Shown: positions 6,804 through 16,106, counted from the first letter of the stretch. The stretch is DNA of 64,000 nt from Bacillus nitratireducens (GCF_001884135.1 NZ_MAOC01000077.1:111283-175282); one strand, 5' to 3'. Made by a program: numbers and translations. The notes: generated from the sequence alone by a model not told the origin.

Positions 6804-9746
6804 TTATTTCTTATAATGTACTGTTGCTAAGTCAATCAGTTGCTGTGTTAAACTCTCCAACTTTTCTTTTGGACAAGGACTTACACGGAGTTGCTTCTTA
6901 ATTTTCTTTCGCATTTCACGTTTTACATCTTCTTTATTCGTCCATTCCACTATATCTGCTTCCTGCTGAATAATGTCCGTTATAAGATGCGTTAAGGCTT
7001 TCAAATCCTCTACATCATCATATGAAGGCATTTCTTTCTCCAGCATTTGATAAAATGGATATTGCTCACGAGTAAAGCCGTGTTCTTCACCTTTTTGTGC
7101 TGTATTCCGCATATCATTCACCATATTGCGATATTCTTCCAACAACTCATCGATATCCATCTGACGGTCTCTGCGTCGTTGAAGGAGTTCTTCAAGCCGT
7201 TCTTTTAAGGATGTATAGTACACTGGATTCTCTTCTAGCTTAACTCGTATTTCATGACGAATGGCATGCTCCATTTCAGCTGCTTTACCTTCTGGTGTCT
7301 TCGCTTCCTCTATCTGTTTTTCAAATCGATTCGAAAGAATATCAATTGGCTCATGAACAACATTAATACCTACTGCCGTAAGATGCTCCTCTATAAGCTG
7401 CTTTACCTTTTCTCCACAGTCACTAATATCCATCCCATCGACACGATAACGAGACTTTGCTGCTTGCCGTATTTTACCTAGAAGTTTTAAATCTGCTATG
7501 TAATCATGTGCTTTGGAACTAGGCATTACCATATCCATGCTTTCTGAAAACCGTTTAAATGCTGTATCAAATTCATTTCGTACGTCTTCTGGCTCTAACA
7601 CCTGTAAGCATGCTTCTAGATTTTTTTTCGAAATCTTGTCGAAAAAGCGCATAGCAGAACGATGACGAGACTGTAATTTTGGTATCTCAGTATCAATATT
7701 TTTTAATGCACCTTGTACATCTTCTTTATTGAAAATAGCAAGTGCTTGTTCTAGGAATCTAGAAACGCCATAGTAATCGACAATCAAACCATAAGTCTTT
7801 TTATCATATGTACGATTTGTACGAGCTATGGCTTGTAGAAGATTATGTTCTTTAATCGGCTTGTCTAAATACATAACCTGTTCGATTGGAGCATCAAAGC
7901 CAGTCAACAGCTTGTCACACACGATTAAGAAACACAACTTATCCTCCGACATCGGATTCTTAAAACGAGCAATCACATCTTTTTCTTCTTCTTTTGACAA
8001 ATGATGTTTTTGGAGATGTTCCCCATCATTATGACCCGCTGACATGATAACTTTAGATTCATAATTACTTAGTTCATCTAACATCTCTTTATACATAACT
8101 GCTGCTTCACGGCTAATCGCTACAATTTGTGCCTTGAAGCCATTTGGCTGGATATGTCTTTCATAATGTCTAATCATATCTAGCACAATACGTTTAATTC
8201 GTTTTTGAGACGAAATAATCGCTTGTTCTGTCGCATACTTCTTCTTAATACGCTCTCGGTCTTCTTCACTATACTCACGAAATTGTCGCTCAAACAGTTC
8301 GTCTAATGAATCTCCTTGCACATGTAAATCAGCCATTCTTGCTTCATAAAAAATAGGTAATGTTGCCCCATCTTTCACTGCTTGTTCAATGGTGTATTTA
8401 TCAATGTATGGTCCGAATGTACGATTTGTACTCTTATCTTCTTTATCAATTGGTGTACCTGTAAATGCCAAATAACAAGCATTTGGCATGGCACTTTTCA
8501 TTGTAGTAGCTAATCCACCGTATTGAGAACGGTGAGATTCATCAATCATGACAAAAATATTCTCAGCAGTAGATAGGTTCTTGAATTCCTTTGTCTCTGC
8601 ATCCTCTTGAAACTTCTGTACCAATGTCATAATAGTAGAGCCTACACCTTGTTGAATCAGCTGCCGTAATTGTGCAACTGACTCTGCCTGTTGTGGATTT
8701 GGGAAGCCACATCGACGGAACGTGTTTGTGATTTGGTCATCCAAGTCTTTACGGTCTGTCACAACAATGATAGTAGGATTTTTAAGTTCTTTAATCCGTC
8801 GCAGCTTTACCGCAAGATACACCATTGTTAAGGATTTTCCACTTCCTTGTGTATGCCATACAACACCGCCACGTTGCGTCTTATCCTCAGCACCTAAAAT
8901 TCGTTCAATTGCCTTGTTTACTGCACGGAACTGCTGATAGCGAGCAAGTTTCTTAATTGTACGTCCTTCTACTGGCTCATATACAATGAAATTACGAATT
9001 AAATCTAGTAGACTCTCTTTTGTTAACATTCCCGCTGTTAAAATATCTTGTGGTGTTGGAGAAACTCTTAGTTCTACGACTGTTTTTGGATATGGGTCTT
9101 TCCATTCACTATAGTGCTGCACTTTCGCTCCAATTGTTCCTACTTTGGCACGGTCATTGCTCGTTACAATCATAAATTGGTTGTAATAAAATAGCTGCTC
9201 ATGTGTGTTCTGATATCGATGTAACTGTCGTACTCCCTCACCAATTTGTTCATCTGGAGATAGCATAGGACTTTTGCATTCAACAATAACAAGAGGCAAT
9301 CCATTTATGAAAATGATAAGGTCAGGACGTATGTTACCTTGTGCATTGCTAATGGTAAACTGGTCTACCACAAGAAATTCATTATTTTCGGGTCTTTCGA
9401 AATCAATAAGTTTTACTGTTTGATTCTTTTTCCCCTTGCCAAGGTCTTGCTGAACAGAAATCATATTTACTATCATTTCATGAAACTTTTGATTCGCTTC
9501 CATTAAAGTGGTCGATTCAATATGGGTAATGGAGCGTACGACCTTTGCTAGATTGGTATCAGAAAGCCAAGGATTTAGTCGTAAGATAGCTTTACTTAAA
9601 CGTTCTTTTAATATGATTTCCCCTCTTGATTCTCGTTCTGAATCAAGAGAAGGACCATGAAGATGTTCATAGTCCAGTTCCTTTAATTGTTCAATCATAC
9701 GGTTTTCAACAAGCTGTTTCTCATTCCATTTAGCGGAGGAGGTCAT
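6804..9746 (-). CDS. hsdR: Type I restriction enzyme, R (motor/nuclease) subunit
   Basis: A 980-residue HsdR subunit, which translocates DNA with ATP and cuts it when the site is unmethylated. The N-terminal nuclease domain shows RPDLIIF and VECKSP (PD-(D/E)xK type) near residues 138-157. The SF2 helicase core follows: Walker A HTQGSGKS near residue 300, DESH near 400, AFTGTP, and the late motif QAIARTNR. The C-terminal helical region should bind HsdM. Length is normal and no motif is missing, so it looks functional. The ATG overlaps the hsdS stop (ATGA), with GAGGTGA upstream inside hsdS, so the two are translationally coupled. Confidence 0.95.
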   Translation of the reverse strand: MTSSAKWNEKQLVENRMIEQLKELDYEHLHGPSLDSERESRGEIILKERLSKAILRLNPWLSDTNLAKVVRSITHIESTTLMEANQKFHEMIVNMISVQQDLGKGKKNQTVKLIDFERPENNEFLVVDQFTISNAQGNIRPDLIIFINGLPLVIVECKSPMLSPDEQIGEGVRQLHRYQNTHEQLFYYNQFMIVTSNDRAKVGTIGAKVQHYSEWKDPYPKTVVELRVSPTPQDILTAGMLTKESLLDLIRNFIVYEPVEGRTIKKLARYQQFRAVNKAIERILGAEDKTQRGGVVWHTQGSGKSLTMVYLAVKLRRIKELKNPTIIVVTDRKDLDDQITNTFRRCGFPNPQQAESVAQLRQLIQQGVGSTIMTLVQKFQEDAETKEFKNLSTAENIFVMIDESHRSQYGGLATTMKSAMPNACYLAFTGTPIDKEDKSTNRTFGPYIDKYTIEQAVKDGATLPIFYEARMADLHVQGDSLDELFERQFREYSEEDRERIKKKYATEQAIISSQKRIKRIVLDMIRHYERHIQPNGFKAQIVAISREAAVMYKEMLDELSNYESKVIMSAGHNDGEHLQKHHLSKEEEKDVIARFKNPMSEDKLCFLIVCDKLLTGFDAPIEQVMYLDKPIKEHNLLQAIARTNRTYDKKTYGLIVDYYGVSRFLEQALAIFNKEDVQGALKNIDTEIPKLQSRHRSAMRFFDKISKKNLEACLQVLEPEDVRNEFDTAFKRFSESMDMVMPSSKAHDYIADLKLLGKIRQAAKSRYRVDGMDISDCGEKVKQLIEEHLTAVGINVVHEPIDILSNRFEKQIEEAKTPEGKAAEMEHAIRHEIRVKLEENPVYYTSLKERLEELLQRRRDRQMDIDELLEEYRNMVNDMRNTAQKGEEHGFTREQYPFYQMLEKEMPSYDDVEDLKALTHLITDIIQQEADIVEWTNKEDVKREMRKKIKKQLRVSPCPKEKLESLTQQLIDLATVHYKK

Positions 9747-11035
9747 ACTTGTGTCACCTCAGCTTCGTCGACTGTTACATGGACCTTACCTGTGAGAAGG
9801 GATTGCATAAGAGCTTTTTTTATAGTTTGAAGTTCTTTAAGGCTCTTTTGTTCATTAACAACTTTCCGTTCGATTCCCAATAGGATACTTACTATCTTTC
9901 TCTGTTCATCTAGACTAGGAACTGGAATTTGAAAAATTTCTAAATCCGCCCTATTTACCTTTGGTATTCCAGTTCGTCCAGAAGCTGAAACAGAGTATTC
10001 ATAGAATCTTTTACTCAACAAAACATATTTGATAAATTCTGGAATCATACAAGCATTCTTTGACTTAATTGGATAAATGTCAGCGCTACAGATTCCTTCA
10101 AATTTAGGAAAAGCTACCTTTGCCAATTCCGGTCTTATCTTACTAAACAGTATATGTTCCTCTGTAAAAAGGTACTTCCCACTTGTAATCCCTTCTTCTT
10201 CTGCAGTATTATAGTCCAATATACGCCCTGTAAATTTTGCTATATTATTAGGACCTAAATGTGGCATAGCACAAAATGGTTCTACCTTGGGGTCAACCTG
10301 TCCACTTACAATTTCACATACATCTTTAAATACGTACAGTCCCCAATCTTCTGGTATGCTTCCAATGCTTGTATCCTTGTATTTCTCGTGTCCAATTCCT
10401 TTTGTAAGAAGTTTCTGCATTAATCCTCTTTTTACTTTTTCTATTTTCTCAATAATAGCTTCTGTTTTTTCAATCGCTTCATCAACAGAAGAAAGAATGG
10501 CTGCGATTTTTTTTTGTTCTTTGGCTTCTGGAATCGGAATAAAGGTTCTTTTTAAATGAAAAGGTCCAAAGTTTGGTTGGGCAGAACCTGTTATAAGCAT
10601 ACTTATCTGCGATAGGAAAGTTTCTGAATTTAGAAAATGGAGCAGAAATTCTCTATTAAGTACATGAGGGTCTTTAGTCTTAAAGCGAATTACACTTGTG
10701 TTCATGAGTAAAGGTAAATGCACCTTCTTGACTACTGATACCTTTCCCCATGAATTACCTGAACTAGCAATTACAATATCTCCCTCATCAATTAAGAAGT
10801 GCGGATACCTTTCCTCTACCTCATCTGCTGAAATGTACCTATTTGTCCTAGATAAATCCAATGTACCATTTACAAGATTGGTTACATTTATTACTTTGAT
10901 ACCCTCGTCTGTAAACTGCCAATTTCTCAATCCTGGTCCTTCCTGAAAGAAGGCAACATCTTCAAGAGGTTTAAATAGAAATGTACTGTTCTCTATTATC
11001 TTACTGACATAGCTAGGTAGCTTCTTATTCACCAT
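9743..11035 (-). CDS. hsdS: Type I restriction-modification specificity subunit
   Basis: A 430-residue HsdS, which reads the bipartite DNA site and holds the two HsdM and two HsdR subunits. It has the expected two target-recognition halves, each ending in a similar helical conserved segment: EQKKIAAILSSVDEAIEKTE...GLMQKLLT around residue 165-210 and EQRKIVSILLGIERK...ALMQSLLTGKV near the C-terminus. The start ATG at 11035 lies inside the end of hsdM with GGAG upstream. It overlaps hsdM by 11 bases and hsdR by 4. The recognition sequence cannot be predicted by reading. Both halves are intact. Confidence 0.95.
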   Translation of the reverse strand: MVNKKLPSYVSKIIENSTFLFKPLEDVAFFQEGPGLRNWQFTDEGIKVINVTNLVNGTLDLSRTNRYISADEVEERYPHFLIDEGDIVIASSGNSWGKVSVVKKVHLPLLMNTSVIRFKTKDPHVLNREFLLHFLNSETFLSQISMLITGSAQPNFGPFHLKRTFIPIPEAKEQKKIAAILSSVDEAIEKTEAIIEKIEKVKRGLMQKLLTKGIGHEKYKDTSIGSIPEDWGLYVFKDVCEIVSGQVDPKVEPFCAMPHLGPNNIAKFTGRILDYNTAEEEGITSGKYLFTEEHILFSKIRPELAKVAFPKFEGICSADIYPIKSKNACMIPEFIKYVLLSKRFYEYSVSASGRTGIPKVNRADLEIFQIPVPSLDEQRKIVSILLGIERKVVNEQKSLKELQTIKKALMQSLLTGKVHVTVDEAEVTQV

Positions 11036-12506
11036 ATCCCAACTCCTTTAAATACCCATACATAACCGTTTCAATTTCCTCACGCTCTTTCTCCAACTTA
11101 CGGAGTTCAACCAATGTAGCAGCCACATCAATTTGCTCTTCTTCCTCTGTTGTGTCAATATATCGAGCAATGTTTAAGTTATATTCATTTTCACGGATTT
11201 CTTCAATACTTACAGGACGACAATACTTCTCTACTTCTTCATATTTGTTGTATGCTCCTACAATCTTTTCAATATCTTGGTCACGTAATGTGTTTTGATT
11301 TTTTCCCTCGTGGTAATCACGTGAGCCGTCTAAGAAGAAAATTTTATTTTTACGTTCAGCTGGCTTGTTACGATTCAAAATGAGGATACTCGCTGGAATA
11401 CCTGTACCGTAAAAAAGATTCGTAGGTACGCCAATAACTGCTTCCAATAAATCCTCTTCAATTATTCCCTTTCGAATCACTCCCTCTGCCCCTCCACGGA
11501 ATAGAACACCGTGAGGCATAACAATCCCAGCTTTTCCTTCATGATTTAATGTTGCAATCATATGTTGGATAAACGCATAATCTCCTGCCGTTTTTGGTGG
11601 TAATCCAAAGCGGAAACGTCCATATTCGTCACTTTCCGCTTCTTCACGTCCCCAATTCTTTAAGCTGAATGGTGGATTGGCAATAACACGGTCATATAGT
11701 ATAAGTTCACCTTCTTCCAATAGCTTTGGCTCCCGTATCGTATCACCCTTTTCGATACGTTGGTCACTTAGTCCATGTAGTAAGAGGTTCATCTTACAAA
11801 TTGCCCATGTATTGAGGTTTCTCTCCTGTCCATGTAGAACTAGATTTCGTGGGTTTCCACCTTGTTCTTTGATGTAATCAACGGATTGGATAAGCATCCC
11901 ACCAGAACCTGCAGTAGGGTCACATACACGCATACCTTCTTCTGGTTTAATCAATTTCACAATTAGTTCTACTACTTTGCTTGGTGTATAGAACTCCCCA
12001 CCTTTTTTCCCTGCATCGTCTGCGAATTGCTTAATAAGGTACTCATATGCACGACCAAGCATGTCAGGCTCGGATAGGCTTGCATTACTTAAATCGATTT
12101 TGGAAAAATGCTGCAATAACTGTAGTAAAAGGTTGTCAGGTAGCTTCTCCTTATCATTAAAATCGATAGTTGCAAGTACACCTTGTAGCGATACGTTTTC
12201 CTCCTCTAACTTTTCGAAAGCCTTATTAATCGCATCTCCAATGTCTTGTGTTTTGGAACGAATATCTTCCCATCTTGCGCCTTCTGGAACGAAGAATTGA
12301 TGTTCATCACGGTCAGTCCAACCGTAATCATCTCCTTCTTCCTCTTCAATACGTTTTGCTGTTTCTACAAATACATCATTTAAGCGTTTTAGGAACAGTA
12401 AACCAAATATGTAGTTCTTATAGTCGGAAGAATCAATGCTTCCCCGTAGTATGTTCGCAGATTCCCATAAATGGGATTCCAGTTGTTGTAACGTTAACTT
12501 CTCCAT
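11025..12506 (-). CDS. hsdM: Type I restriction-modification DNA methyltransferase subunit
   Basis: A 493-residue N6-adenine methyltransferase. The N-terminal helical domain is followed by the SAM-binding motif DPTAGSGGM near residue 200 and the catalytic NPPF motif near 280 (ANPPFSLKNWG). The ATG at 12506 is preferred over the one at 12524, because GGAGGAAAG lies between them at correct spacing. It is the first gene of the hsdM-hsdS-hsdR operon, in the usual order in which methylation is made before restriction. The complex protects host DNA and supplies the methylase for HsdR-dependent defence against phage and plasmids. Confidence 0.95.
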   Translation of the reverse strand: MEKLTLQQLESHLWESANILRGSIDSSDYKNYIFGLLFLKRLNDVFVETAKRIEEEEGDDYGWTDRDEHQFFVPEGARWEDIRSKTQDIGDAINKAFEKLEEENVSLQGVLATIDFNDKEKLPDNLLLQLLQHFSKIDLSNASLSEPDMLGRAYEYLIKQFADDAGKKGGEFYTPSKVVELIVKLIKPEEGMRVCDPTAGSGGMLIQSVDYIKEQGGNPRNLVLHGQERNLNTWAICKMNLLLHGLSDQRIEKGDTIREPKLLEEGELILYDRVIANPPFSLKNWGREEAESDEYGRFRFGLPPKTAGDYAFIQHMIATLNHEGKAGIVMPHGVLFRGGAEGVIRKGIIEEDLLEAVIGVPTNLFYGTGIPASILILNRNKPAERKNKIFFLDGSRDYHEGKNQNTLRDQDIEKIVGAYNKYEEVEKYCRPVSIEEIRENEYNLNIARYIDTTEEEEQIDVAATLVELRKLEKEREEIETVMYGYLKELGYGE

Positions 12507-13080
12507 GTTCTTTCCTCCATCCAATTTCTATCTATATTCATGTATATTGATGAATAAGCTTGTCTACCTTCTACTATAACAAAATGGTGTGTGTACAACT
12601 AGAGTTATCCTAAATCTAAAATGTCCATAGAATGGAAATTTTAAATAACAGTAATTAATAAAAACAGCATTTTATATTGAATTTTATGCTAAGAACCCTC
12701 ATCACATATTCAGGACGTAAACAAAGTAAGTAGAACATTTACCTCCCTCTCTTTTCTAACAAAAAAGAGAACAGCCATGTGACTATTCCCTTCCACTCAA
12801 TTTTTAGTGATTATGCGTTTCATACTAAAGCTCTAAAACTTTATAATATGAATATTTTCAACTCCCCTTGTCCGCATTCAACTTATAATATTTATCCTTC
12901 AAATGTATTGATTGATTTTGTTGATATATTAGAGGAAACAAAGTAATTACCTTACCATTATACAGACAGTTAAAGACATAATTTTGTGGTCACAAATGGT
13001 CACATAACTTACAATAACCATTGCTGTTTTGGTAGAATTCCGTTTATATAAACCCATGAAAATGCCTTTAAATCAACGTT
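12507..13080. other. Gene-free stretch upstream of hsdM
   Basis: AT-rich spacer of about 570 bases. It should hold the hsdM promoter; TAGTTG and TATAGT separated by 17 bases on the minus strand (about 12572-12602) are a weak candidate. Two direct TGGTCACA repeats lie at 12986-13004 next to the tRNA-like sequence. No gene was seen. Confidence 0.4.
12986..13004 (+). repeat. Two direct repeats of TGGTCACA, possible integrase arm sites
   Basis: GTGGTCACA at 12986-12994 and TGGTCACA at 12997-13004 are followed by a third copy, GTGGTCAC, at 13228-13235 on the other side of the tRNA-like sequence. Tyrosine integrases bind short repeats of this kind on the arms of their attachment sites. The link to the adjacent integrase remnant is inferred. 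Confidence 0.45.
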
Positions 13081-13153
13081 TTTCCCGTAGCTCAGCAGGG
13101 AGAGCGCCACCTTGACAGGGTGGAGGTCGTGAGTTCGAGCCTCTCCGGGGTCA
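13081..13153 (+). tRNA. Degenerate tRNA-Val(GAC)-like sequence, possible attachment site
   Basis: A 73-base cloverleaf can be folded: D-stem GCTC/GAGC, anticodon stem CCACC/GGTGG with loop TTGACAG (anticodon GAC, valine), and T-loop TTCGAGC. No CCA is encoded. The acceptor stem is damaged. The 3' strand CGGGGTC would need GACCCCG, but the 5' strand reads TTTCCCG, so only about five of seven pairs form. The T-stem also has one T-T mismatch. It is thus more likely a tRNA 3' segment carried at an attachment site than a working gene. A truncated integrase lies about 90 bases downstream. Confidence 0.55.
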
Positions 13154-13160
13154 TACAGTC

Positions 13161-13197
13161 AAAAACCGTATTAAATTAACGTTTGATGCGGTTTTTT
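13161..13197 (+). terminator. Hairpin with T-run after tRNA-like sequence
   Basis: AAAAACCG and CGGTTTTT pair, and the stem extends through weaker pairs TATTAAA/TTTGATG around a TTAACG loop. The T-run suits termination of plus-strand RNA from the tRNA-like locus. Confidence 0.6.
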
Positions 13198-13227
13198 ATT
13201 TATTTAAACTTATCCTCAAAAACATCA

Positions 13228-13235
13228 GTGGTCAC
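13228..13235 (+). repeat. Third GTGGTCAC repeat near the integrase stop
   Basis: GTGGTCAC lies 75 bases to the right of the tRNA-like sequence and just beyond the integrase stop codon. It matches the two repeats on the left side (12986-13004). Confidence 0.4.
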
Positions 13236-13240
13236 GTTCC

Positions 13241-13726
13241 CTACAAAATCTCTTCTATTTTGTTTACCGCATCTTCTTGCATCATTGGCAACACATGTGA
13301 GTAAATATCCAATGTGATTTTGATTTTACTATATCCTAATCGTTCAGAAATCACCTTCACATTTACGCCTTTCGCCAATGGCAAAGTTGCATGTGTGTGA
13401 CGTAAATCATGAAACCGAATCTTTGGCACAACCGCTTTCTTAATCAAAGCGTTTAGACTTCGTCTCACATTAGCAGGATTAATTGGCGTTCCAGAAGGAG
13501 TACACATCACCAAGTCATTGTCTTGGTATTTCTCATCAATGAACACTACTTTATACTTTTCTACTTCCAACTGACTTTTTGCTTCACCAAGCGTTTCCAC
13601 CATGTTTTTCAACTCATTAATCACATAAGACTCTTCCACTATATTCACTTGTTCTTGGATTTCTAATTGGAGTTGTTCTATGCTTTTTATCAATCCACGT
13701 TTATTCTCTAAATTAAACACCTTCAC
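13241..13726 (-). pseudogene. Tyrosine integrase remnant (C-terminal part only)
   Basis: The C-terminal 100 residues match phage/ICE tyrosine recombinases: HDLRHTHAT carries the second catalytic Arg and flanking His, and DIYSHV carries the nucleophile Tyr. The N-terminal arm-binding and core-binding domains and the first catalytic Arg are missing. The first 60 residues are lysine/glutamate-rich and look unlike an integrase, so the frame may be a fusion after deletion. At 161 residues it is less than half the usual length of about 370-390. No recombinase activity is expected. Position beside a tRNA-like sequence supports a decayed integrative element. Confidence 0.75.
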
Positions 13727-13915
13727 TTCTAACGTATCTACGGTTAGCTAACTACTTTACTTAAAATGATATACAAGTTCAATAATCTTATGAACCTCAA
13801 GGTGTGATATTTAACTTATATAATTAAACTCAGATATACTATTTTAGTTCCTCTAATTAACACAAAATAAGACCCCGCATCCCAGCAAGGCCTTCCAAAC
13901 AAAATATAACACTAC

Positions 13916-14614
13916 TCATATCACTTGGTTTTCAAAATGGCATTTCAAACTTTTACTGTATTCCGGAACATCTAACGTAATACTTAAATCAGCTGTACTC
14001 AAGTATTTTAAAGCTAAATACATTGCATATAGTTTTGCATCTGATTTTGTTTCAGTAACGATAATATGTAAATCAAAAGTCCTATATGTCTTCTTCAATT
14101 CTACAACTTCATCTATAACATCTGCAGGGTCAGCACCGATCTCAGATACAAAAAGATATTCATCTTCATGTGTTATGACAAATAAACCTGGTAGATGAGA
14201 ATTTTCATCTATAAAAGAAAAGATATCCCCATTTATAACAAATAACTCGAATTTTGAAGAAGATTGGACATGTTTGTGTAAAACTAATAAACTCGGTCTT
14301 AAATCAGCAGGATCAATTCGTACATATTCATCAACTAGGTCGCTTGCATATTCTAAGAAAGCTTCAACATCAAAGTTTTCCTCCTTAGAATTAGCTTCTC
14401 TAAGCTTCCAAGTAAATGTTTCTGAGGGAAACCTAATTCCACTGTGAAAAAGAACATCATCATACTTCGAAGTGGCGACATGAATAAGATTAGCAAAATA
14501 CAAAACTTTAACTATGTAAAAATCACTAAGACCTAAAGAACGACATAACTTACGACAATATCCCGAGTACAAATCAGGATTACCCTTGAAATTATCATAC
14601 CAATATTGACTCAT
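13916..14614 (-). CDS. Hypothetical protein, 232 aa
   Basis: I do not recognise this soluble protein. It has no signal peptide or membrane segment. The middle is acidic (ADPADVIDEVVELK), and no catalytic motif stands out. The ATG at 14614 is well supported by GGAGGGAGAGT just upstream. It lies between the integrase remnant and a set of small membrane-protein genes, and 189 bases of AT-rich sequence separate it from the integrase. It may be cargo of the decayed element or a strain-variable gene. Confidence 0.6.
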   Translation of the reverse strand: MSQYWYDNFKGNPDLYSGYCRKLCRSLGLSDFYIVKVLYFANLIHVATSKYDDVLFHSGIRFPSETFTWKLREANSKEENFDVEAFLEYASDLVDEYVRIDPADLRPSLLVLHKHVQSSSKFELFVINGDIFSFIDENSHLPGLFVITHEDEYLFVSEIGADPADVIDEVVELKKTYRTFDLHIIVTETKSDAKLYAMYLALKYLSTADLSITLDVPEYSKSLKCHFENQVI

Positions 14615-14780
14615 TACTCTCCCTCCTTTACTTATTATATTTTAATATAAAGATTTTATGTTGTAAATGTATAATTACTATAGAGTTTAAGTTCAATCAA
14701 ACCATTTTTCTCCTTTCATGATAAGTACTAAATGTTTTATATTTTCTCCAACAAGCCCTCTACTTGATTGGCTCCTTTTA

Positions 14781-15143
14781 TTAAAGTACTTGTTTTAACA
14801 TCGGCCTTGCTACTCTATATTCTTCACTATTAGGTTCTATTACGAGTATGGGACGCCTTTCATCCTCTTCTTCTAAAATCATTTCAAATACTTCTGTTTT
14901 TTCTTGTAATATGTTGGATTCACTATCTTTAGTAGGCTCTTTGCTTGTTTCAATTTTCTTTGTCACTTCGCCAAGCTTTTGCCCGACTTCTTCTGCTTTG
15001 ACAGGTTCATTCGTAACGTAGTATTCCTGGCCCTCCCATACTAACATAGGTGGCACTTGTTCTCGTTTGTTACATATTATGTAAGTAATACTAGCTATAA
15101 GTAGTAGACATACTGCTATAAAGAAGATAGCTTTTTTATTCAT
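14781..15143 (-). CDS. Small membrane-anchored protein, 120 aa
   Basis: An N-terminal hydrophobic segment (residues about 5-24, FFIAVCLLLIASITYIIC) acts as a signal anchor or uncleaved signal. It precedes an extracytoplasmic acidic tail with the phrase WEGQEYYVTNEPV and a Lys/Glu-rich middle. The Cys at residue 24 is not in a convincing lipobox. I do not know the function. It lies on the same strand as the XRE operon upstream but beyond the terminator at 15240-15265, so it is likely a separate transcript. Confidence 0.6.
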   Translation of the reverse strand: MNKKAIFFIAVCLLLIASITYIICNKREQVPPMLVWEGQEYYVTNEPVKAEEVGQKLGEVTKKIETSKEPTKDSESNILQEKTEVFEMILEEEDERRPILVIEPNSEEYRVARPMLKQVL

Positions 15144-15239
15144 ACACTATTCTCCTTATCTATCATCTTATTGGTTTATATCATATATAGAATAGATAGT
15201 GAATGGATTTTATGGTAATTTTTAGTTTTACCCCCAAAA

Positions 15240-15265
15240 AGAAAAACCTTACAAAAGTAAGGTTC
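15240..15265 (-). terminator. Terminator of the XRE/membrane-protein operon
   Basis: AACCTTAC and GTAAGGTT pair around AAAA. On the minus strand the stem is followed by TTTTTC, fitting the end of the operon at 15278. Confidence 0.75.
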
Positions 15266-15277
15266 CATTTTTAAATT

Positions 15278-15460
15278 CTATAGTGACTGATTTATTAAAA
15301 CGATCATTACGATAATCGCTATAAACATAACAACTAGACAGCCGATCATTTTATAAAATCCTCTTTTCGTTAACGTCCCGCCTTGAACGTCTTTACGAAT
15401 AAATAAGAACACGGCTAAAAATAATACCAGCCCAATGCCAAAAGCATACATCATTTGCAT
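15278..15460 (-). CDS. Small two-span membrane protein, 60 aa
   Basis: Sixty residues with two hydrophobic segments (about residues 4-21 and 36-57) joined by a basic loop (RKDVQGGTLTKRGFYK). It follows the 125-aa membrane protein by 28 bases and precedes a terminator, so it is the last gene of a three-gene operon headed by an XRE regulator. Function unknown. Confidence 0.65.
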   Translation of the reverse strand: MQMMYAFGIGLVLFLAVFLFIRKDVQGGTLTKRGFYKMIGCLVVMFIAIIVMIVLINQSL

Positions 15461-15488
15461 ATGTTAATCTTCCTTTCTCTCTTCCATC

Positions 15489-15866
15489 TTAATATCTTTT
15501 CGATAAAACAACAAATGAGATAAAAACAGTACTCATCGTGAGTGCCATAAGTATATTCAATAATTCAACCGCAGATAGTGTAATTACTTTTAAGTTCAAA
15601 CCAATAGAGAAAAGAAGATAATATGCTGTTAGAGCAAAAAAGCTGAAGAACATCCCTTTATAACGAATGAGTTTCATTCGCTCATCTTTTTCTTTAAATT
15701 GCGGGTGCAAGTAGCTTAGGCAGAAACACATAATCATCATTGCAAGCACGGTATAAGTTGGAATTGGCGGTGCTGAATGGGTCATTATACCTGCTAGTAT
15801 CATAAATCCACTCATAATTAAAAAGATAATTCCCATAATAACAAAGTACTTTTGTGAATAATTCAT
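15489..15866 (-). CDS. Four-span membrane protein, DUF2178-like
   Basis: A 125-residue protein with about four membrane segments and the cytoplasmic motif KEKDERMKLIRYKG between the second and third. This resembles small DUF2178-type membrane proteins that often sit beside short XRE regulators. Its ATG overlaps the stop of the regulator gene (ATGA), so the two are translationally coupled. The transported or sensed molecule, if any, is unknown. Confidence 0.7.
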   Translation of the reverse strand: MNYSQKYFVIMGIIFLIMSGFMILAGIMTHSAPPIPTYTVLAMMIMCFCLSYLHPQFKEKDERMKLIRYKGMFFSFFALTAYYLLFSIGLNLKVITLSAVELLNILMALTMSTVFISFVVLSKRY

Positions 15867-16078
15867 CCTTTCTGCCCCTCTTCTTTTGCTTCATAAATAA
15901 ATACATTTTCTATCGTTGTCTGGAATGTTTTCGCTATTTCAAATGCTAATGGAAGTGATGGATCATATTTCCCTTTTTCAATTGAAATGATGGTTTGTCT
16001 GGAAACCCCAAGTTTCTCAGCCAATTTTTCTTGAGATAGTCCAAATTTTTTTCGGTATTCGACCATTTTATTTTCCAA
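15863..16078 (-). CDS. Short XRE-family transcriptional regulator
   Basis: A 71-residue HTH protein, almost entirely the DNA-binding domain (LSQEKLAEKLGVSRQTIISIEKGKYDPSLPLAFEIAKTF). It is like the YozG/Xre-type mini-regulators that control a co-transcribed membrane protein. It heads a three-gene operon. A perfect 9-bp inverted repeat spanning the -35 region (16114-16149) is a likely autoregulatory operator. Start ATG at 16078 has GGAGGGAG upstream. Confidence 0.85.
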   Translation of the reverse strand: MENKMVEYRKKFGLSQEKLAEKLGVSRQTIISIEKGKYDPSLPLAFEIAKTFQTTIENVFIYEAKEEGQKG

Positions 16079-16106
16079 GGAAATTTCTCCCTCCTCCCTT
16101 ATATCG

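Noticed and set aside
12753-12773. CTCTTTT/AAAAGAG hairpin upstream of hsdM
   Set aside because: It is not followed by a T-run on either strand and no gene ends near it, so it was not called a terminator.
13241-13726. Functional tyrosine integrase
   Set aside because: The first catalytic Arg and both N-terminal domains are absent, so it was called a remnant.
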